DNA from: Chlamydiales bacterium
GTDB lineage: Bacteria > Chlamydiota > Chlamydiia > Chlamydiales > Criblamydiaceae
Direction of reading: 5' to 3'
DNA length: 64,000 bases
NCBI GenBank assembly: GCA_024233575.1
Contig: JACKPN010000001.1
Coordinates: 124,001 to 188,000, forward strand
In this document: one piece after another, positions 51,462 through 60,971 of the stretch
Numbering within the stretch: the stretch's first letter is position 1
How the letters are laid out: every line of letters starts with the position of its first letter
Made by a program: the position numbers and the translations under genes
The notes under the pieces: generated by a model
Told to the model about the DNA's origin: nothing
What the model saw: only the letters and a program-made list of their open reading frames with translations
Database searches by the model: none

Positions 51462-53396
51462 GTGGGAAAAAACGTAACACAAAAACTGATCGAATCTCAT
51501 CTCGTTGAAGGCAAGATGGTTCCGGGAGAGGAGATTGGGATACGCATCGATCAGACCCTCACGCAAGATGCGACAGGGACAATGGTGATGCTTGAGCTGG
51601 AGGCTATGAATCTGGACAGGGTGAAGACAGAGCTGTCAGCGCAATATGTCGACCACAACATTCTCCAGACGGACTTCAAAAATGCCGACGATCATCTCTT
51701 TCTGCAAAGCGCATGCGAACGATTCGGACTCTGGTTTTCCCGCGCAGGCAACGGCGTCAGCCATCCCGTGCACATGGAACGGTTTGGCATCCCTGGAAAA
51801 ACACTGCTTGGTTCCGATAGCCATACACCTGCTGCAGGATCGCTGGGAATGCTTGCCATGGGCGCGGGAGGCGTCGAAGTGGCAATGGCAATGGCGGGGC
51901 GCCCTTACCACTTGACCATGCCGAAAGTATTCGGCATCAAACTGACAGGCTCGTTGCCCGACTGGGTAAGCGCCAAAGATGTCATCCTTGAAATGTTGCG
52001 GCGCCATAGCGTCAAAGGCGGCGTGGGATGGATCTTTGAATACTACGGACCCGGCCTCGACCACTTGTCTGCAATGGACAGGCATGTGATCGCTAACATG
52101 GGAACGGAGTTAGGCGCGACAACAACAGTATTTCCTTCCGACGACAAGGTGCGCGCCTTCCTGCGTTATCATGGGAGAGAGAAAGACTGGGTCGAACTGA
52201 TCGCCGATGCAGACGCTCAGTACGATGACCAAGAAGAGATCAATCTCAGCGAATTGGAACCGCTGATCGCCTGCCCCAGCAGCCCTGACAATGTCGTCCC
52301 CGTCCGTGAAGTGGCAGGAAGAGAGGTCTACCAGTCGATGGTCGGCTCCTCGGCAAATCCGGGATATCGCGACTTTGCCATCAGCGCTCTGATGGTCGGA
52401 GGCCGCCAAGTCAACGAAGATGTCTCTTTCGACATCAACCCAACATCACGGCAAATCCTTGAAGATATCGTCAGAACAGGAATGCTGGAGAAACTGATCA
52501 CTGCAGGGGGACGCATTCACCAGGCAGGATGCAACGGCTGCATCGGCATGGGCCAGGCGCCGGCAACTGGAAGGATCAGCCTGCGGACCGTTCCGAGGAA
52601 CTTCCCCGGCCGCTCAGGAACAAAAGAAGACGCCGTCTACCTATGCAGCCCAGAAGTGGCAACGGCAGCGGCGCTGACAGGAAAAATTACCGACCCCCGC
52701 GATCTTGGCTTTCCCTATCCTAAAGTTGAAGAACCCGACATCCCCACGCAATACCACTCCGACCTTGCAGCGCCGCCAAAAGACGGCAAGAATGTCAAAT
52801 TGGTCAAAGGCCCTAACATCAAGCCGCTTCCCGATTTTCCGGAGCTGGGAGATACCATCGCCGGACCTGTCATCCTCAAAGTAGGAAACAATGTATCGAC
52901 CGATGAAATCCTCCCCGCAGGGACGCGTGTGCTGCCTTTCCGCAGCAACATACCGGAGATCAGTAAATTCACATTCGCGCAAATCGACGAAACATTTTAC
53001 GAGCGCGCGCTCCCCCAGCAAAAGAGCGGACAGATCGTTATCGGCGGTATCAACTACGGCCAAGGGTCAAGCCGCGAGCATGCGGCAATTGCCCCGCGCT
53101 ACCTCGGTGTCCGCGCCGTTCTTGTCAAAAGCTTCGCCCGCATTCATCAGCAGAACCTCGTCAACTTTGGCATCCTCCCTCTAACGTTTGTCAACCCCAA
53201 TGACTACGATACGATCGATCAAGGAGACGAACTGGAGATCAGCAACGTCAGAGAAGCGATCCGATCCGGCGACGAGCTTGACGTTCTCAACAAAACAAAA
53301 AACAAACACTATAAAGCCAAACATGCCATGAGCAAGAGGCAAATAGCGATCCTCCTCGACGGCGGCATCATCAACCACTTAAAAAATGACTTCTAA
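51462..53396 (+). CDS. acn: Aconitate hydratase
   Basis: 644 residues, start GTG at 51462 with GGAGAA upstream. It is the short aconitase type, interconverting citrate and isocitrate through a 4Fe-4S cluster in the TCA cycle. Visible are 'YVDHNILQTDF', 'LLGSDSHTPAAGSLGMLAMG', the cluster ligands in 'QAGCNGCIGMGQ' together with an earlier Cys, 'DEILPAGTRVLPFRSN' (swivel domain) and 'GQGSSREHAAIAPRYLGV', which holds the catalytic Ser and substrate-binding Arg. All are intact. It marks the start of the GC-richer metabolic part of the window. Confidence 0.92.
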   Translation: MGKNVTQKLIESHLVEGKMVPGEEIGIRIDQTLTQDATGTMVMLELEAMNLDRVKTELSAQYVDHNILQTDFKNADDHLFLQSACERFGLWFSRAGNGVSHPVHMERFGIPGKTLLGSDSHTPAAGSLGMLAMGAGGVEVAMAMAGRPYHLTMPKVFGIKLTGSLPDWVSAKDVILEMLRRHSVKGGVGWIFEYYGPGLDHLSAMDRHVIANMGTELGATTTVFPSDDKVRAFLRYHGREKDWVELIADADAQYDDQEEINLSELEPLIACPSSPDNVVPVREVAGREVYQSMVGSSANPGYRDFAISALMVGGRQVNEDVSFDINPTSRQILEDIVRTGMLEKLITAGGRIHQAGCNGCIGMGQAPATGRISLRTVPRNFPGRSGTKEDAVYLCSPEVATAAALTGKITDPRDLGFPYPKVEEPDIPTQYHSDLAAPPKDGKNVKLVKGPNIKPLPDFPELGDTIAGPVILKVGNNVSTDEILPAGTRVLPFRSNIPEISKFTFAQIDETFYERALPQQKSGQIVIGGINYGQGSSREHAAIAPRYLGVRAVLVKSFARIHQQNLVNFGILPLTFVNPNDYDTIDQGDELEISNVREAIRSGDELDVLNKTKNKHYKAKHAMSKRQIAILLDGGIINHLKNDF

Positions 53397-53648
53397 CGTA
53401 GTAACTATCCATATACCGAAATTGATACGTGAAAAAACGTGGGAACGTGAAATACGAGAAAACGGCGATGTCGATCTAGTGTGGGATGGTCGTATTTTGT
53501 CGATATGCCTAAAATACCTTGGAAGCAGTCGTCACAGATTTTCAACATCTCTTCTAAAACAGGAGGACAGCGAGCCGCGTAGAAAATTAATTGAAAGCGG
53601 AATTTCTACAATTTTGTTACCTCGTGAAGTGTGGGGTTCGAAAATAGC
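53397..53648. other. Region between acn and malQ without a firm gene
   Basis: An 88-codon frame (53386-53652) spans it but overlaps both neighbours, lacks a ribosome site and has no recognisable domain. TATACCGAAATTGAT at 53411-53425 resembles the hairpin repeat at 22468. Confidence 0.5.
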
Positions 53649-55022
53649 ATGAACAAGAAAGCCTCGGAAAAACAGTGGAACAAGATCGGCAAGCGCAACC
53701 ATCATGGTATTTGCGTGCCGCTCTTCAGCCTGCACAGCAAAGAGAGCTGCGGCATCGGCGAATACCTTGACCTGATCCCATTGATACACTGGTGCCGAGA
53801 TATCGGTTTAGATGTGGTGCAGCTGCTGCCGCTCAACGATACGGCGGGACGCCCCAGTCCTTACAGCGCCGTCAGCGCCTTTGCGTTGAACCCGATCCAC
53901 CTCAGCCTGACAGCGCTTCCCGATGCGATCGGCTCTTCGACACTTGCCGAACTGCGCAAGCTGACAGCGCGCAAACTGATCGACTATGAAAGGGTCTGGA
54001 CACTCAAACAGCGTTACCTCCGCCGCTATTACAAAGAGCGGTATCCTGCCGTGGCACTCTCCGGAGAGTACCGCGACTTCATCAAAAGCGCATATTGGCT
54101 AAAGGACTATGCCGACGGCGATCACTTCTCCGCTTTCGTTCAGTACCTCTGCCATTGCCAGATGAAAGCGGTATCGCATGCGGCCAAAACATCAGGCATT
54201 CTCCTTAAAGGCGACATCCCCATTCTGCTCTCTCGGCAAAGTGTCGACTGCAAAAAACACCCTGACCTGTTCGACTTTTCCTTGGATGCAGGAGCGCCTC
54301 CTGATGATTACGCCGCCAAAGGACAGAACTGGAGCTTCCCCCTCTTTGATTGGGACAACAACAGCAGCGGTATCATCGACTGGTGGGAAAAGCGCCTGCG
54401 GCATGCCGCCCGCTATTTCCAGTTATACCGCCTCGACCACGTTATCGGCCTCTTCCGCATCTGGGGCATCCCCCGCGGCAGACCTGCAACGGAAGGCGCG
54501 TTCGTCCCTCCCGGACCGCCGGAGCGATGGGATCGCGACGGCTGTAAGCGGCTGAAAGCATTCCTGCGAGGCTGTGCGATGCTGCCGATTGCCGAAGACC
54601 TGGGGACGGTGCCGCCAGGCCTCCACGCAACGCTGCGCCATCTGGGGATACCCGGGACTAAAGTGATGCGCTGGGAACATATCCCTGTCAGCAAGTACCC
54701 CAAGGAAAGCATGACGACAGTGTCGACTCACGATACGCCAACGCTATGGCAATGGTTCCATGACGAAGGGTATAGCGGCATCAAGCGCTACCGCAAGCTG
54801 TTGCATCTATCACATCACAGCAACAGCTACTTTCATATCAACTTGCTTCAAGAGTACTTCCCTTTGACGCAAGGGATGCTGTGGGGTGTTCCAAAAGAGG
54901 AACGCATCAACGACGCCTCGAAGCCGCTGAAGCGAAATTGGCGCTACCGCCACCGCCCCTCTGTAGAAATGATCACCGCCGACCGTCAGCTTGCCGATGC
55001 GATCGCTTCGCTGCTAAGGTAG
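53649..55022 (+). CDS. malQ: 4-alpha-glucanotransferase
   Basis: About 457 residues from the ATG at 53649; an in-frame ATG 18 bp earlier is possible. It is a GH77 enzyme that moves glucan segments between chains. 'VQLLPLNDTAGRPSPYSAVS' is the conserved entry. Catalytic residues are Asp in 'YRLDHVIGLFRIWG', Glu in 'LPIAEDLG' and Asp in 'VSTHDTPTLWQW'. The N-terminal starch-binding extension of longer bacterial MalQ is absent, so it is the plant/Thermus-like short type. It converges on treZ with a 37-bp overlap. In the cluster it would release or recycle maltodextrins. Confidence 0.92.
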   Translation: MNKKASEKQWNKIGKRNHHGICVPLFSLHSKESCGIGEYLDLIPLIHWCRDIGLDVVQLLPLNDTAGRPSPYSAVSAFALNPIHLSLTALPDAIGSSTLAELRKLTARKLIDYERVWTLKQRYLRRYYKERYPAVALSGEYRDFIKSAYWLKDYADGDHFSAFVQYLCHCQMKAVSHAAKTSGILLKGDIPILLSRQSVDCKKHPDLFDFSLDAGAPPDDYAAKGQNWSFPLFDWDNNSSGIIDWWEKRLRHAARYFQLYRLDHVIGLFRIWGIPRGRPATEGAFVPPGPPERWDRDGCKRLKAFLRGCAMLPIAEDLGTVPPGLHATLRHLGIPGTKVMRWEHIPVSKYPKESMTTVSTHDTPTLWQWFHDEGYSGIKRYRKLLHLSHHSNSYFHINLLQEYFPLTQGMLWGVPKEERINDASKPLKRNWRYRHRPSVEMITADRQLADAIASLLR

Positions 55023-56692
55023 AGCGACCCCGACCATGGTGCGCCAAGGTCACTGCCGACAGCAATCGCTTGTGTCCATTGCCGATCTGCCGGCGGCTGC
55101 GGCAACCGTTGTTTTTTTTCTGAAAGGTTTACGACACAATAAGCGTACTTGCGGTCGATAGCTACCCATCCGCTCTCATTATACTGCACGCGGGTTTCCG
55201 CCTTGCTGCACATTTCCAACGTAAAGTGGCGCCGCCGGAGGGCGATCATCTGCTGATAGAAGCTGTAGATATCCTTATCGAATCGCCAGTCAAGTTTGGA
55301 GTGAAGAAAGGTCTTCTCATCTTGAGGGTCGAAAAACTCATCGCCAAGGTTATGCGAACTGTATTCTTTTTTTCTCCCTTCCGTGACAGCTTTGGCGAGC
55401 TTCTTATCAGGGAAATCGGTGAAAAAGTCGAAACGCGTGCGCGCTCCCCACTCCTCGCCCATGAACAACATCGGCAGCGCCGGAGCTGCCAACAGCAGCA
55501 TCGCCGCCAGCTTTACCTGATCTTTCGTGACTAACGCAGCAAGGCGGTTACCTCGCGAGGCGTTCGCTATCTGATCATGGTTTTGAATAAAAAATACAAG
55601 CCTCTCCCCTGAAAAATCTTTCGAAGGGCCGCCGTAACATTTTTTTCTGAATGTCGAGTACTGCCCATCGAAAACGAAACCATCCGAAAGCGCCTTCGCC
55701 ACATCGGCAATGCTGCCGAAATCGGCAAAGTAACTGCTCCTATCCCCGGTTAACAAAGGGCGAAGAGCATGGTGAAAGTCATCGTTCCATTGTGCAGCAA
55801 GGTGATAGTCCTTGATCAGGCGCGGGTCGTTCTGATCGCTTTCAGCAACAATAAACGCGTGAGGGACCGCGGCCTGGATCTCTTTAAGGATATGGTGAAC
55901 TCCAAGGTCAAAGATAGCGTGGACAGCGTCCAAGCGCAAACCGTCAAGATGGAACTCTTCGATCCAATAGCGGACATTCGCCAAAATGTAATCGCGGACA
56001 GGATCGCAATACGCACCGTCGTAGTTGATCGCTTTGCCCCAAGGCGTCCGATAATGATCGGTGAAATAGGGTCCATACTCCTGGAAGTAACATCCCTCGG
56101 GACCAAAGTGATTATAGACAACGTCAAGGATGACAGCGATACCTGCTCGGTGGCAGGCGTCGATAAATGTTTCGAAAGCGTCAGGGCCGCCATAGCTCTC
56201 CTGAACAGCAAAAGGAAAAACACCGTCATAACCCCAGTTGCGGTTACCCGGAAAGGCGGCAACGGGCATCACCTCAACGGCATTGACGCCAAGATCCTTG
56301 AGGTGCGGGATTTTTTCAATCGCGCTAAAGAAGGTCCCCTCTTTCGTGAAGGTACCGATATGCAGTTCGTAAAGGATCCACTCGGCATGCGGCGGCGGCA
56401 CCCATGAATCGTCGTATTTTCTGCCTGGGGCATAGATGCGCGATGCTCCGTGAACGCCATGAGGCTGCCATCGCGATGCCGGATCGGGGAGCTTCCTGCC
56501 ATCTTCGAGGACATAGAAATAGTCCATGCCTGTCTTTGCCTCCGGAACATGAACATGATGGTAGCCGTCAGCGTCTTTGGTCATCGGAATGGTCTGACCC
56601 ATGACTTCAACAGCCACCCGATCATGGAGCGGCGCCCACACGCGGAACCCGGTGCCTTGCATTTTGTCATTTACAGCGCCGACTATTGGCAT
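54986..56692 (-). CDS. treZ: Maltooligosyltrehalose trehalohydrolase
   Basis: 568 residues, GH13_10. The N-terminal CBM48-like domain ('GTGFRVWAPLHDRVAVEV') leads to the barrel with 'AVEVMPVAAFPGNRNWGYDG' and 'VILDVVYNHFGPEG'. Catalytic residues are Asp in 'GLRLDAVHAIFD', Glu in 'IVAESDQND' and Asp in 'FIQNHDQIANA'. It releases trehalose from maltooligosyltrehalose made by TreY. It starts inside the last codons of treY (10-bp overlap), so the two are translated together. Codon use is GC-richer than in the island genes. Confidence 0.93.
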   Translation of the reverse strand: MPIVGAVNDKMQGTGFRVWAPLHDRVAVEVMGQTIPMTKDADGYHHVHVPEAKTGMDYFYVLEDGRKLPDPASRWQPHGVHGASRIYAPGRKYDDSWVPPPHAEWILYELHIGTFTKEGTFFSAIEKIPHLKDLGVNAVEVMPVAAFPGNRNWGYDGVFPFAVQESYGGPDAFETFIDACHRAGIAVILDVVYNHFGPEGCYFQEYGPYFTDHYRTPWGKAINYDGAYCDPVRDYILANVRYWIEEFHLDGLRLDAVHAIFDLGVHHILKEIQAAVPHAFIVAESDQNDPRLIKDYHLAAQWNDDFHHALRPLLTGDRSSYFADFGSIADVAKALSDGFVFDGQYSTFRKKCYGGPSKDFSGERLVFFIQNHDQIANASRGNRLAALVTKDQVKLAAMLLLAAPALPMLFMGEEWGARTRFDFFTDFPDKKLAKAVTEGRKKEYSSHNLGDEFFDPQDEKTFLHSKLDWRFDKDIYSFYQQMIALRRRHFTLEMCSKAETRVQYNESGWVAIDRKYAYCVVNLSEKKQRLPQPPADRQWTQAIAVGSDLGAPWSGSLYLSSEAIASAS

Positions 56693-58890
56693 ATCTTCTC
56701 CAACAGGTGTAGATCCTCAAAAGATTCGTCTTCAAAAATGTCTCTGTAGTTTCCCTCAGGCAGCGTCAGTTGTTCGGGAGGTCCCAATGAGATCACTGCT
56801 ATCGCGTCGTCGAGCCGCCGCATGAACGCAATGGCACCATCGCTGCGATCGAGAGGGATATACTCACCGCGAGTAAACAGATCGCGATAGCGATGTCGAA
56901 ATCGGAGAGTCTTTTGCACTAGCCGCTGCTTGATGTCGGAACCTTCTTTCAAGCTGTTTTCCAAAAGGGTGTAATTGACGATGCCGCGGTTGTCGGGATC
57001 CACCAAGGTGAGGAGCGTAGTTTCCGATCCTTGATAGAAATCGGGAATGCCGGGAAGCGTCATCTTAAGAAGAGTCTGTGCTAAGGTGTTCCTGCGTGCA
57101 GTGGGAAGGACCTTTTCTTGCACGAACTTTTCAACAGCGAGGGCAAAGGGACTGTTGGCATGCAGGAGGCTTTTGACAAACGTTGCAAGGTGGGTCTCAT
57201 ACGCTTCATTGGGGTCGATCCAGCTCGTATGCCGTTTTGCCTCTTTAGCGGCCTTGATCATGTAGTTGACGATTCGTTCGATATAACTGTTGGTGATCCC
57301 CGTTTCCGGCCAAGTACCGACGACTGTTTGATAGAAGAGATACTCATCATAGGCATCAGGATCTCCGCCAATATTCCGATGCATCTCCCTGCACTCTCCG
57401 ATGAAAACCTTCCACGCCGTGGGGTCATTGGAAATGGCATTGATCCGCGCACGGACATCTTCGCTGCGCTTGGTGTCATGCGTGGTCAGCGGTGAGAGGG
57501 ACAAAGGAGACAGGCGGCGGCACGCTTCATGGAAAGGAACGGCGGGAGGCTTCATGCTGCTGCCAACCTCGTTGAGCGAAGCCAGGGGAAAGTAGCGGTA
57601 GAAGGCGGTATCCTCAATGCCTTTGGCGGCGAGCGGCGCTGTTGTCATCTGCAGGCGCGCGAGAAAGGCTCTATCGGAAAACATCTGCTCTGAAAAGGCT
57701 TCCCAGCGGGCATCGGGGGTGATTTTCTTTGCTGCCTCCACTGTTTGTTGCAGAATGGCACGGTCTTCATTGTCGATCATGCCATCGCAAACATAGGTGC
57801 GGTAGATGGGAAAGCACTGCAGGAAAGCAAACAAGGCTGAATGAAGATCCTCCGAAAGATGCGCAGCCAAACGCCGCCACTCCGACCGCATCGTATTTTT
57901 CAGAAAATAACTTTTGCTCTCCCTGATAATCTCACCAATACTTTTCACCTCCCCCGTAAACGCATGGAATGCTTCCGTCAAATCATCTTTGACAAAAGCA
58001 CCGTTGATGACGTTGAGAGTGTCGTAACCGGTCGTCCCTTGAATCGGCCAGTCGTCATTAAGCGTCTCCCCCTCTTCCAGGATCTTTTCAACAACGATAT
58101 ACAGGTCGGAACAACGCGCTCGCAAGCGCTGCAAGTACCCTTTTGGGTCGTGTAGTCCGTCGATATGATCGATACGCAAGCCGGTGACCCATCCCCGATC
58201 GATCCAACGAAAAAGGGTGCGATGCACTGCTTCAAACACCTCGTTCTCTTCTTCACGAAGCGCAGCAAGCTCGGAGATCTCAAAAAAACGCCTGTAGTTA
58301 AGATCAGTAAATGCGCGCTTCCAAAAGTCCAAACGATAGTTCTGCGCTTCCATAGTCTTAAGAGGAGCGTCCCCTGCTTTTCCCAACGGATAGTGGCGTC
58401 CAAAAAAAACAGCTTCCTTGTCACCAACCTGCAATACCGCAGCATCGATCGCTTCCTTCAAAGGGCGGTCGAGGAAAGGCTGAAGCACCTTATCCTTAAG
58501 GTCCGGAATACCGGAATGCCAGTCGATGTCAAAAAAGCGAGCGTATGATGATCTTTCGCCATGCTTTAAGACATCGTTCCACCATGTGTTCAGGTCGCTG
58601 GCGATACACATATGATTAGGAACGATATCAAGGACAAGCCCCATATCAAGGGAATGCAGCTTCTCCGCTAAAGCCGCGAGGTCCTCTTCCGTTCCCAGGT
58701 CGGGGTTGAGACGTGTAAAGTCCACAACATCATACCCATGCGTACTTCCCGGAGATGCGGCAAAAATCGGAGAGAGATATAGATCACTGATACCTAAAGT
58801 CTTAAGGTAATCAACACGACGCAGCGCTTCCGATAATGGAAATTGGCTGTTCATCTGTAAACGATAGGTAGAAACGGGTATTCTTCTCAT
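56683..58890 (-). CDS. treY: Maltooligosyl trehalose synthase
   Basis: 735 residues, GH13_26. 'STYRLQMNSQFPLSEALRRV' is the conserved start. 'YLSPIFAASPGSTHGYDVVD' and 'VLDIVPNHM' belong to the barrel. Catalytic residues are Asp in 'GLRIDHIDGL', Glu in 'IVVEKILEEGE' and Asp in 'LTTHDTKRSED'. It turns the reducing end of a maltooligosaccharide into a trehalose unit. The start is 38 bp from the divergent glgX start, so one short region must hold both promoters. It is complete and typical in length. Confidence 0.94.
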   Translation of the reverse strand: MRRIPVSTYRLQMNSQFPLSEALRRVDYLKTLGISDLYLSPIFAASPGSTHGYDVVDFTRLNPDLGTEEDLAALAEKLHSLDMGLVLDIVPNHMCIASDLNTWWNDVLKHGERSSYARFFDIDWHSGIPDLKDKVLQPFLDRPLKEAIDAAVLQVGDKEAVFFGRHYPLGKAGDAPLKTMEAQNYRLDFWKRAFTDLNYRRFFEISELAALREEENEVFEAVHRTLFRWIDRGWVTGLRIDHIDGLHDPKGYLQRLRARCSDLYIVVEKILEEGETLNDDWPIQGTTGYDTLNVINGAFVKDDLTEAFHAFTGEVKSIGEIIRESKSYFLKNTMRSEWRRLAAHLSEDLHSALFAFLQCFPIYRTYVCDGMIDNEDRAILQQTVEAAKKITPDARWEAFSEQMFSDRAFLARLQMTTAPLAAKGIEDTAFYRYFPLASLNEVGSSMKPPAVPFHEACRRLSPLSLSPLTTHDTKRSEDVRARINAISNDPTAWKVFIGECREMHRNIGGDPDAYDEYLFYQTVVGTWPETGITNSYIERIVNYMIKAAKEAKRHTSWIDPNEAYETHLATFVKSLLHANSPFALAVEKFVQEKVLPTARRNTLAQTLLKMTLPGIPDFYQGSETTLLTLVDPDNRGIVNYTLLENSLKEGSDIKQRLVQKTLRFRHRYRDLFTRGEYIPLDRSDGAIAFMRRLDDAIAVISLGPPEQLTLPEGNYRDIFEDESFEDLHLLEKICQ

Positions 58891-58928
58891 TCTTTCATAA
58901 AATCAAATTCTTCCTTATAGATAAAGAT

Positions 58929-60971
58929 ATGGATCACATAGAAACAACAAGTGAAATGCGCACATCAAAAGGTGTGCCCGAACCTTACGGCACGTCCGTC
59001 CTTGGCGATGGCATCAACTTTGCCGTTTATACCAAGCTGGCAACGCATGTCACGCTCAGCCTGTACGATTACGACAGCGGCAATCTGCTTGCGGATTTCC
59101 CCCTAGACCCTAACGTCAACAAAACCAGCAACGTATGGCATATCTGCATTCACGGTCTTCCGGAACGTGTCTGCTACGGCTACCATATCGGTAAAGAAAA
59201 AGGAAAACTCTATAGCGCCTACTTCAAAAAAGAGCGTCTGCTCTTAGATCCCTATGCTCGCGGCGTCGACACCCCGCATCAGTGGGGGGTATCACGGGAA
59301 AAGTATGCGCCGAAAGGATTGGTAACGACAGCGGCAGAGTTCGACTGGGGTGAAGACCGCTCTCCCAATATCCCTCTTAAAGACCTTGTCTTTTACGAGA
59401 TGCATGTGCGCGGCTTCACCTGCGACAAATCCAGCGGCGTCGCCCATCCCGGCACTTTCCTTGGCGTTATTGAGAAAATCCCGTTTCTGAAAGAGATGGG
59501 GGTAAATGCCGTCAAGCTAATGCCAATTCATGAGTTTAACGAATGTGAATACAACCGCTTCAACCCGCTGACCGGCAAACACCTCTTTAACTATTGGGGA
59601 TATTCTACCGTCCAGTTTTTCACTCCGACGAACCGCTATGCCAGTTGCGATGCATTCAACGCCTCCAGCAACGAATTCCGGCAGATGGTCAAAGCTTTCC
59701 ACGAAGCGGGCATTGAAGTGATCCTCGATGTCGTTTTCAACCATACCGCCGAAGGCAATGAGCAAGGGCCGATCTACTCCTTCAAAGGCCTCGACTGCAA
59801 AACCTATTACATGATGGATAGAAACAATCACATGAACTTCACCGGCTGCGGCAATACAGTCAACTGCAACCATCCCATCGTCCGCGACTTCATCAGAACG
59901 TGCTTGCGCTATTGGGTTACTGAGATGCATGTCGACGGTTTTCGCTTTGATCTCGCAGGTATCTTCATGCGCGGTGAGAACGGCGAAGTCCTTGATAACC
60001 CTCCCCTCATCGAGGAGCTCTCCGTCGACCCTATCCTCGCCGATACCAAGCTCATCGCCGAGCCGTGGGACGCAGGGGGGATCTACAGCTTAGGCAGATT
60101 CTATCCCAAGAAAGATCGCTGGAGCGAGTGGAACGACCAATACCGCGACTGCATGCGCCGTTTTATCAAAGGCGACCGCGGCGGCAAGCGCGAGTTCGCG
60201 ATCAGGATCTGCGGTTCCGACGTCCTATTCGGCAGCCGTTCGCCGACAGCAGGCATCAACTTCATCACTGCCCACGACGGCTTCACCCAGTATGACCTTG
60301 TCAGCTACAACAGCAAGCACAACTCCGCCAACGCAGAAGACAACAACGATGGCAACCCGAAAACATTGAGCTGGAACTGTGGCGCTGAAGGGTGGACCGA
60401 CGATCCTGACGTCATCAAGCTGCGGGAAAAACAGGTACGCAATTTTCATGTCGCCCTGATGATCTCACAAGGGGTACCCATGCTGCTGATGGGCAATGAA
60501 TATTGCCATACGCGCGGCGGCAACAACAACTCATGGTGCCAGGACAATGAGATGAACTGGTACTTATGGGATCAACTCGAAACAAACAAAGACTACTTTC
60601 GTTTTTATAAAGAGATGATTCATTTCCGCCATCGCCATGAAGCGTTGCGGCTCGGGCGATTCCTCACGGAAGAGGATATCGACTGGCATAGTGATGAGCC
60701 TTTCAATCCCGACTGGGAAGGCGATACTCAGATGATCGCGTTCACGCTCAAAGATCCTAACGGGCAGTACTTCCTCTACGTCGCCTTCAATGCTCACCAA
60801 GATGAGCTGGAAGTGCAGCTGCCGCCGGCACGCGAAGGCAGCAACTGGAGGATGTTCGTCGATACCGCCAATGAACCGCCGCATGATATTTTCAGCGAAG
60901 AAGAAGCGCCGCCAATCTATCATAACAGGATTCAGCTGAGGCCACACAGCTGCATCATTCTAAAAAGTTAG
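58929..60971 (+). CDS. glgX: Glycogen debranching enzyme (GlgX/TreX type)
   Basis: 680 residues, GH13_11 isoamylase family. N-terminal CBM48 ('NFAVYTKLATHVTLSLYDYD') is followed by 'YEMHVRGFTCDKSSGV' and 'GVNAVKLMPIHEFNE'. Catalytic residues are Asp in 'DGFRFDLAGIF', Glu in 'LIAEPWDAGG' and Asp in 'ITAHDGFTQYD'. It cuts alpha-1,6 branches; in tre clusters the same enzyme is called TreX and supplies linear chains for TreY. It is divergent from treY and overlaps glgB by 4 bp tail to tail. It is on the opposite strand from its four downstream neighbours, probably after local inversions. Confidence 0.92.
   Translation: MDHIETTSEMRTSKGVPEPYGTSVLGDGINFAVYTKLATHVTLSLYDYDSGNLLADFPLDPNVNKTSNVWHICIHGLPERVCYGYHIGKEKGKLYSAYFKKERLLLDPYARGVDTPHQWGVSREKYAPKGLVTTAAEFDWGEDRSPNIPLKDLVFYEMHVRGFTCDKSSGVAHPGTFLGVIEKIPFLKEMGVNAVKLMPIHEFNECEYNRFNPLTGKHLFNYWGYSTVQFFTPTNRYASCDAFNASSNEFRQMVKAFHEAGIEVILDVVFNHTAEGNEQGPIYSFKGLDCKTYYMMDRNNHMNFTGCGNTVNCNHPIVRDFIRTCLRYWVTEMHVDGFRFDLAGIFMRGENGEVLDNPPLIEELSVDPILADTKLIAEPWDAGGIYSLGRFYPKKDRWSEWNDQYRDCMRRFIKGDRGGKREFAIRICGSDVLFGSRSPTAGINFITAHDGFTQYDLVSYNSKHNSANAEDNNDGNPKTLSWNCGAEGWTDDPDVIKLREKQVRNFHVALMISQGVPMLLMGNEYCHTRGGNNNSWCQDNEMNWYLWDQLETNKDYFRFYKEMIHFRHRHEALRLGRFLTEEDIDWHSDEPFNPDWEGDTQMIAFTLKDPNGQYFLYVAFNAHQDELEVQLPPAREGSNWRMFVDTANEPPHDIFSEEEAPPIYHNRIQLRPHSCIILKS

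Noticed and set aside
53386..53652. 88-codon frame between acn and malQ
   Set aside because: Overlaps both neighbours, lacks a ribosome site and holds part of a dispersed repeat; not convincing as a gene.
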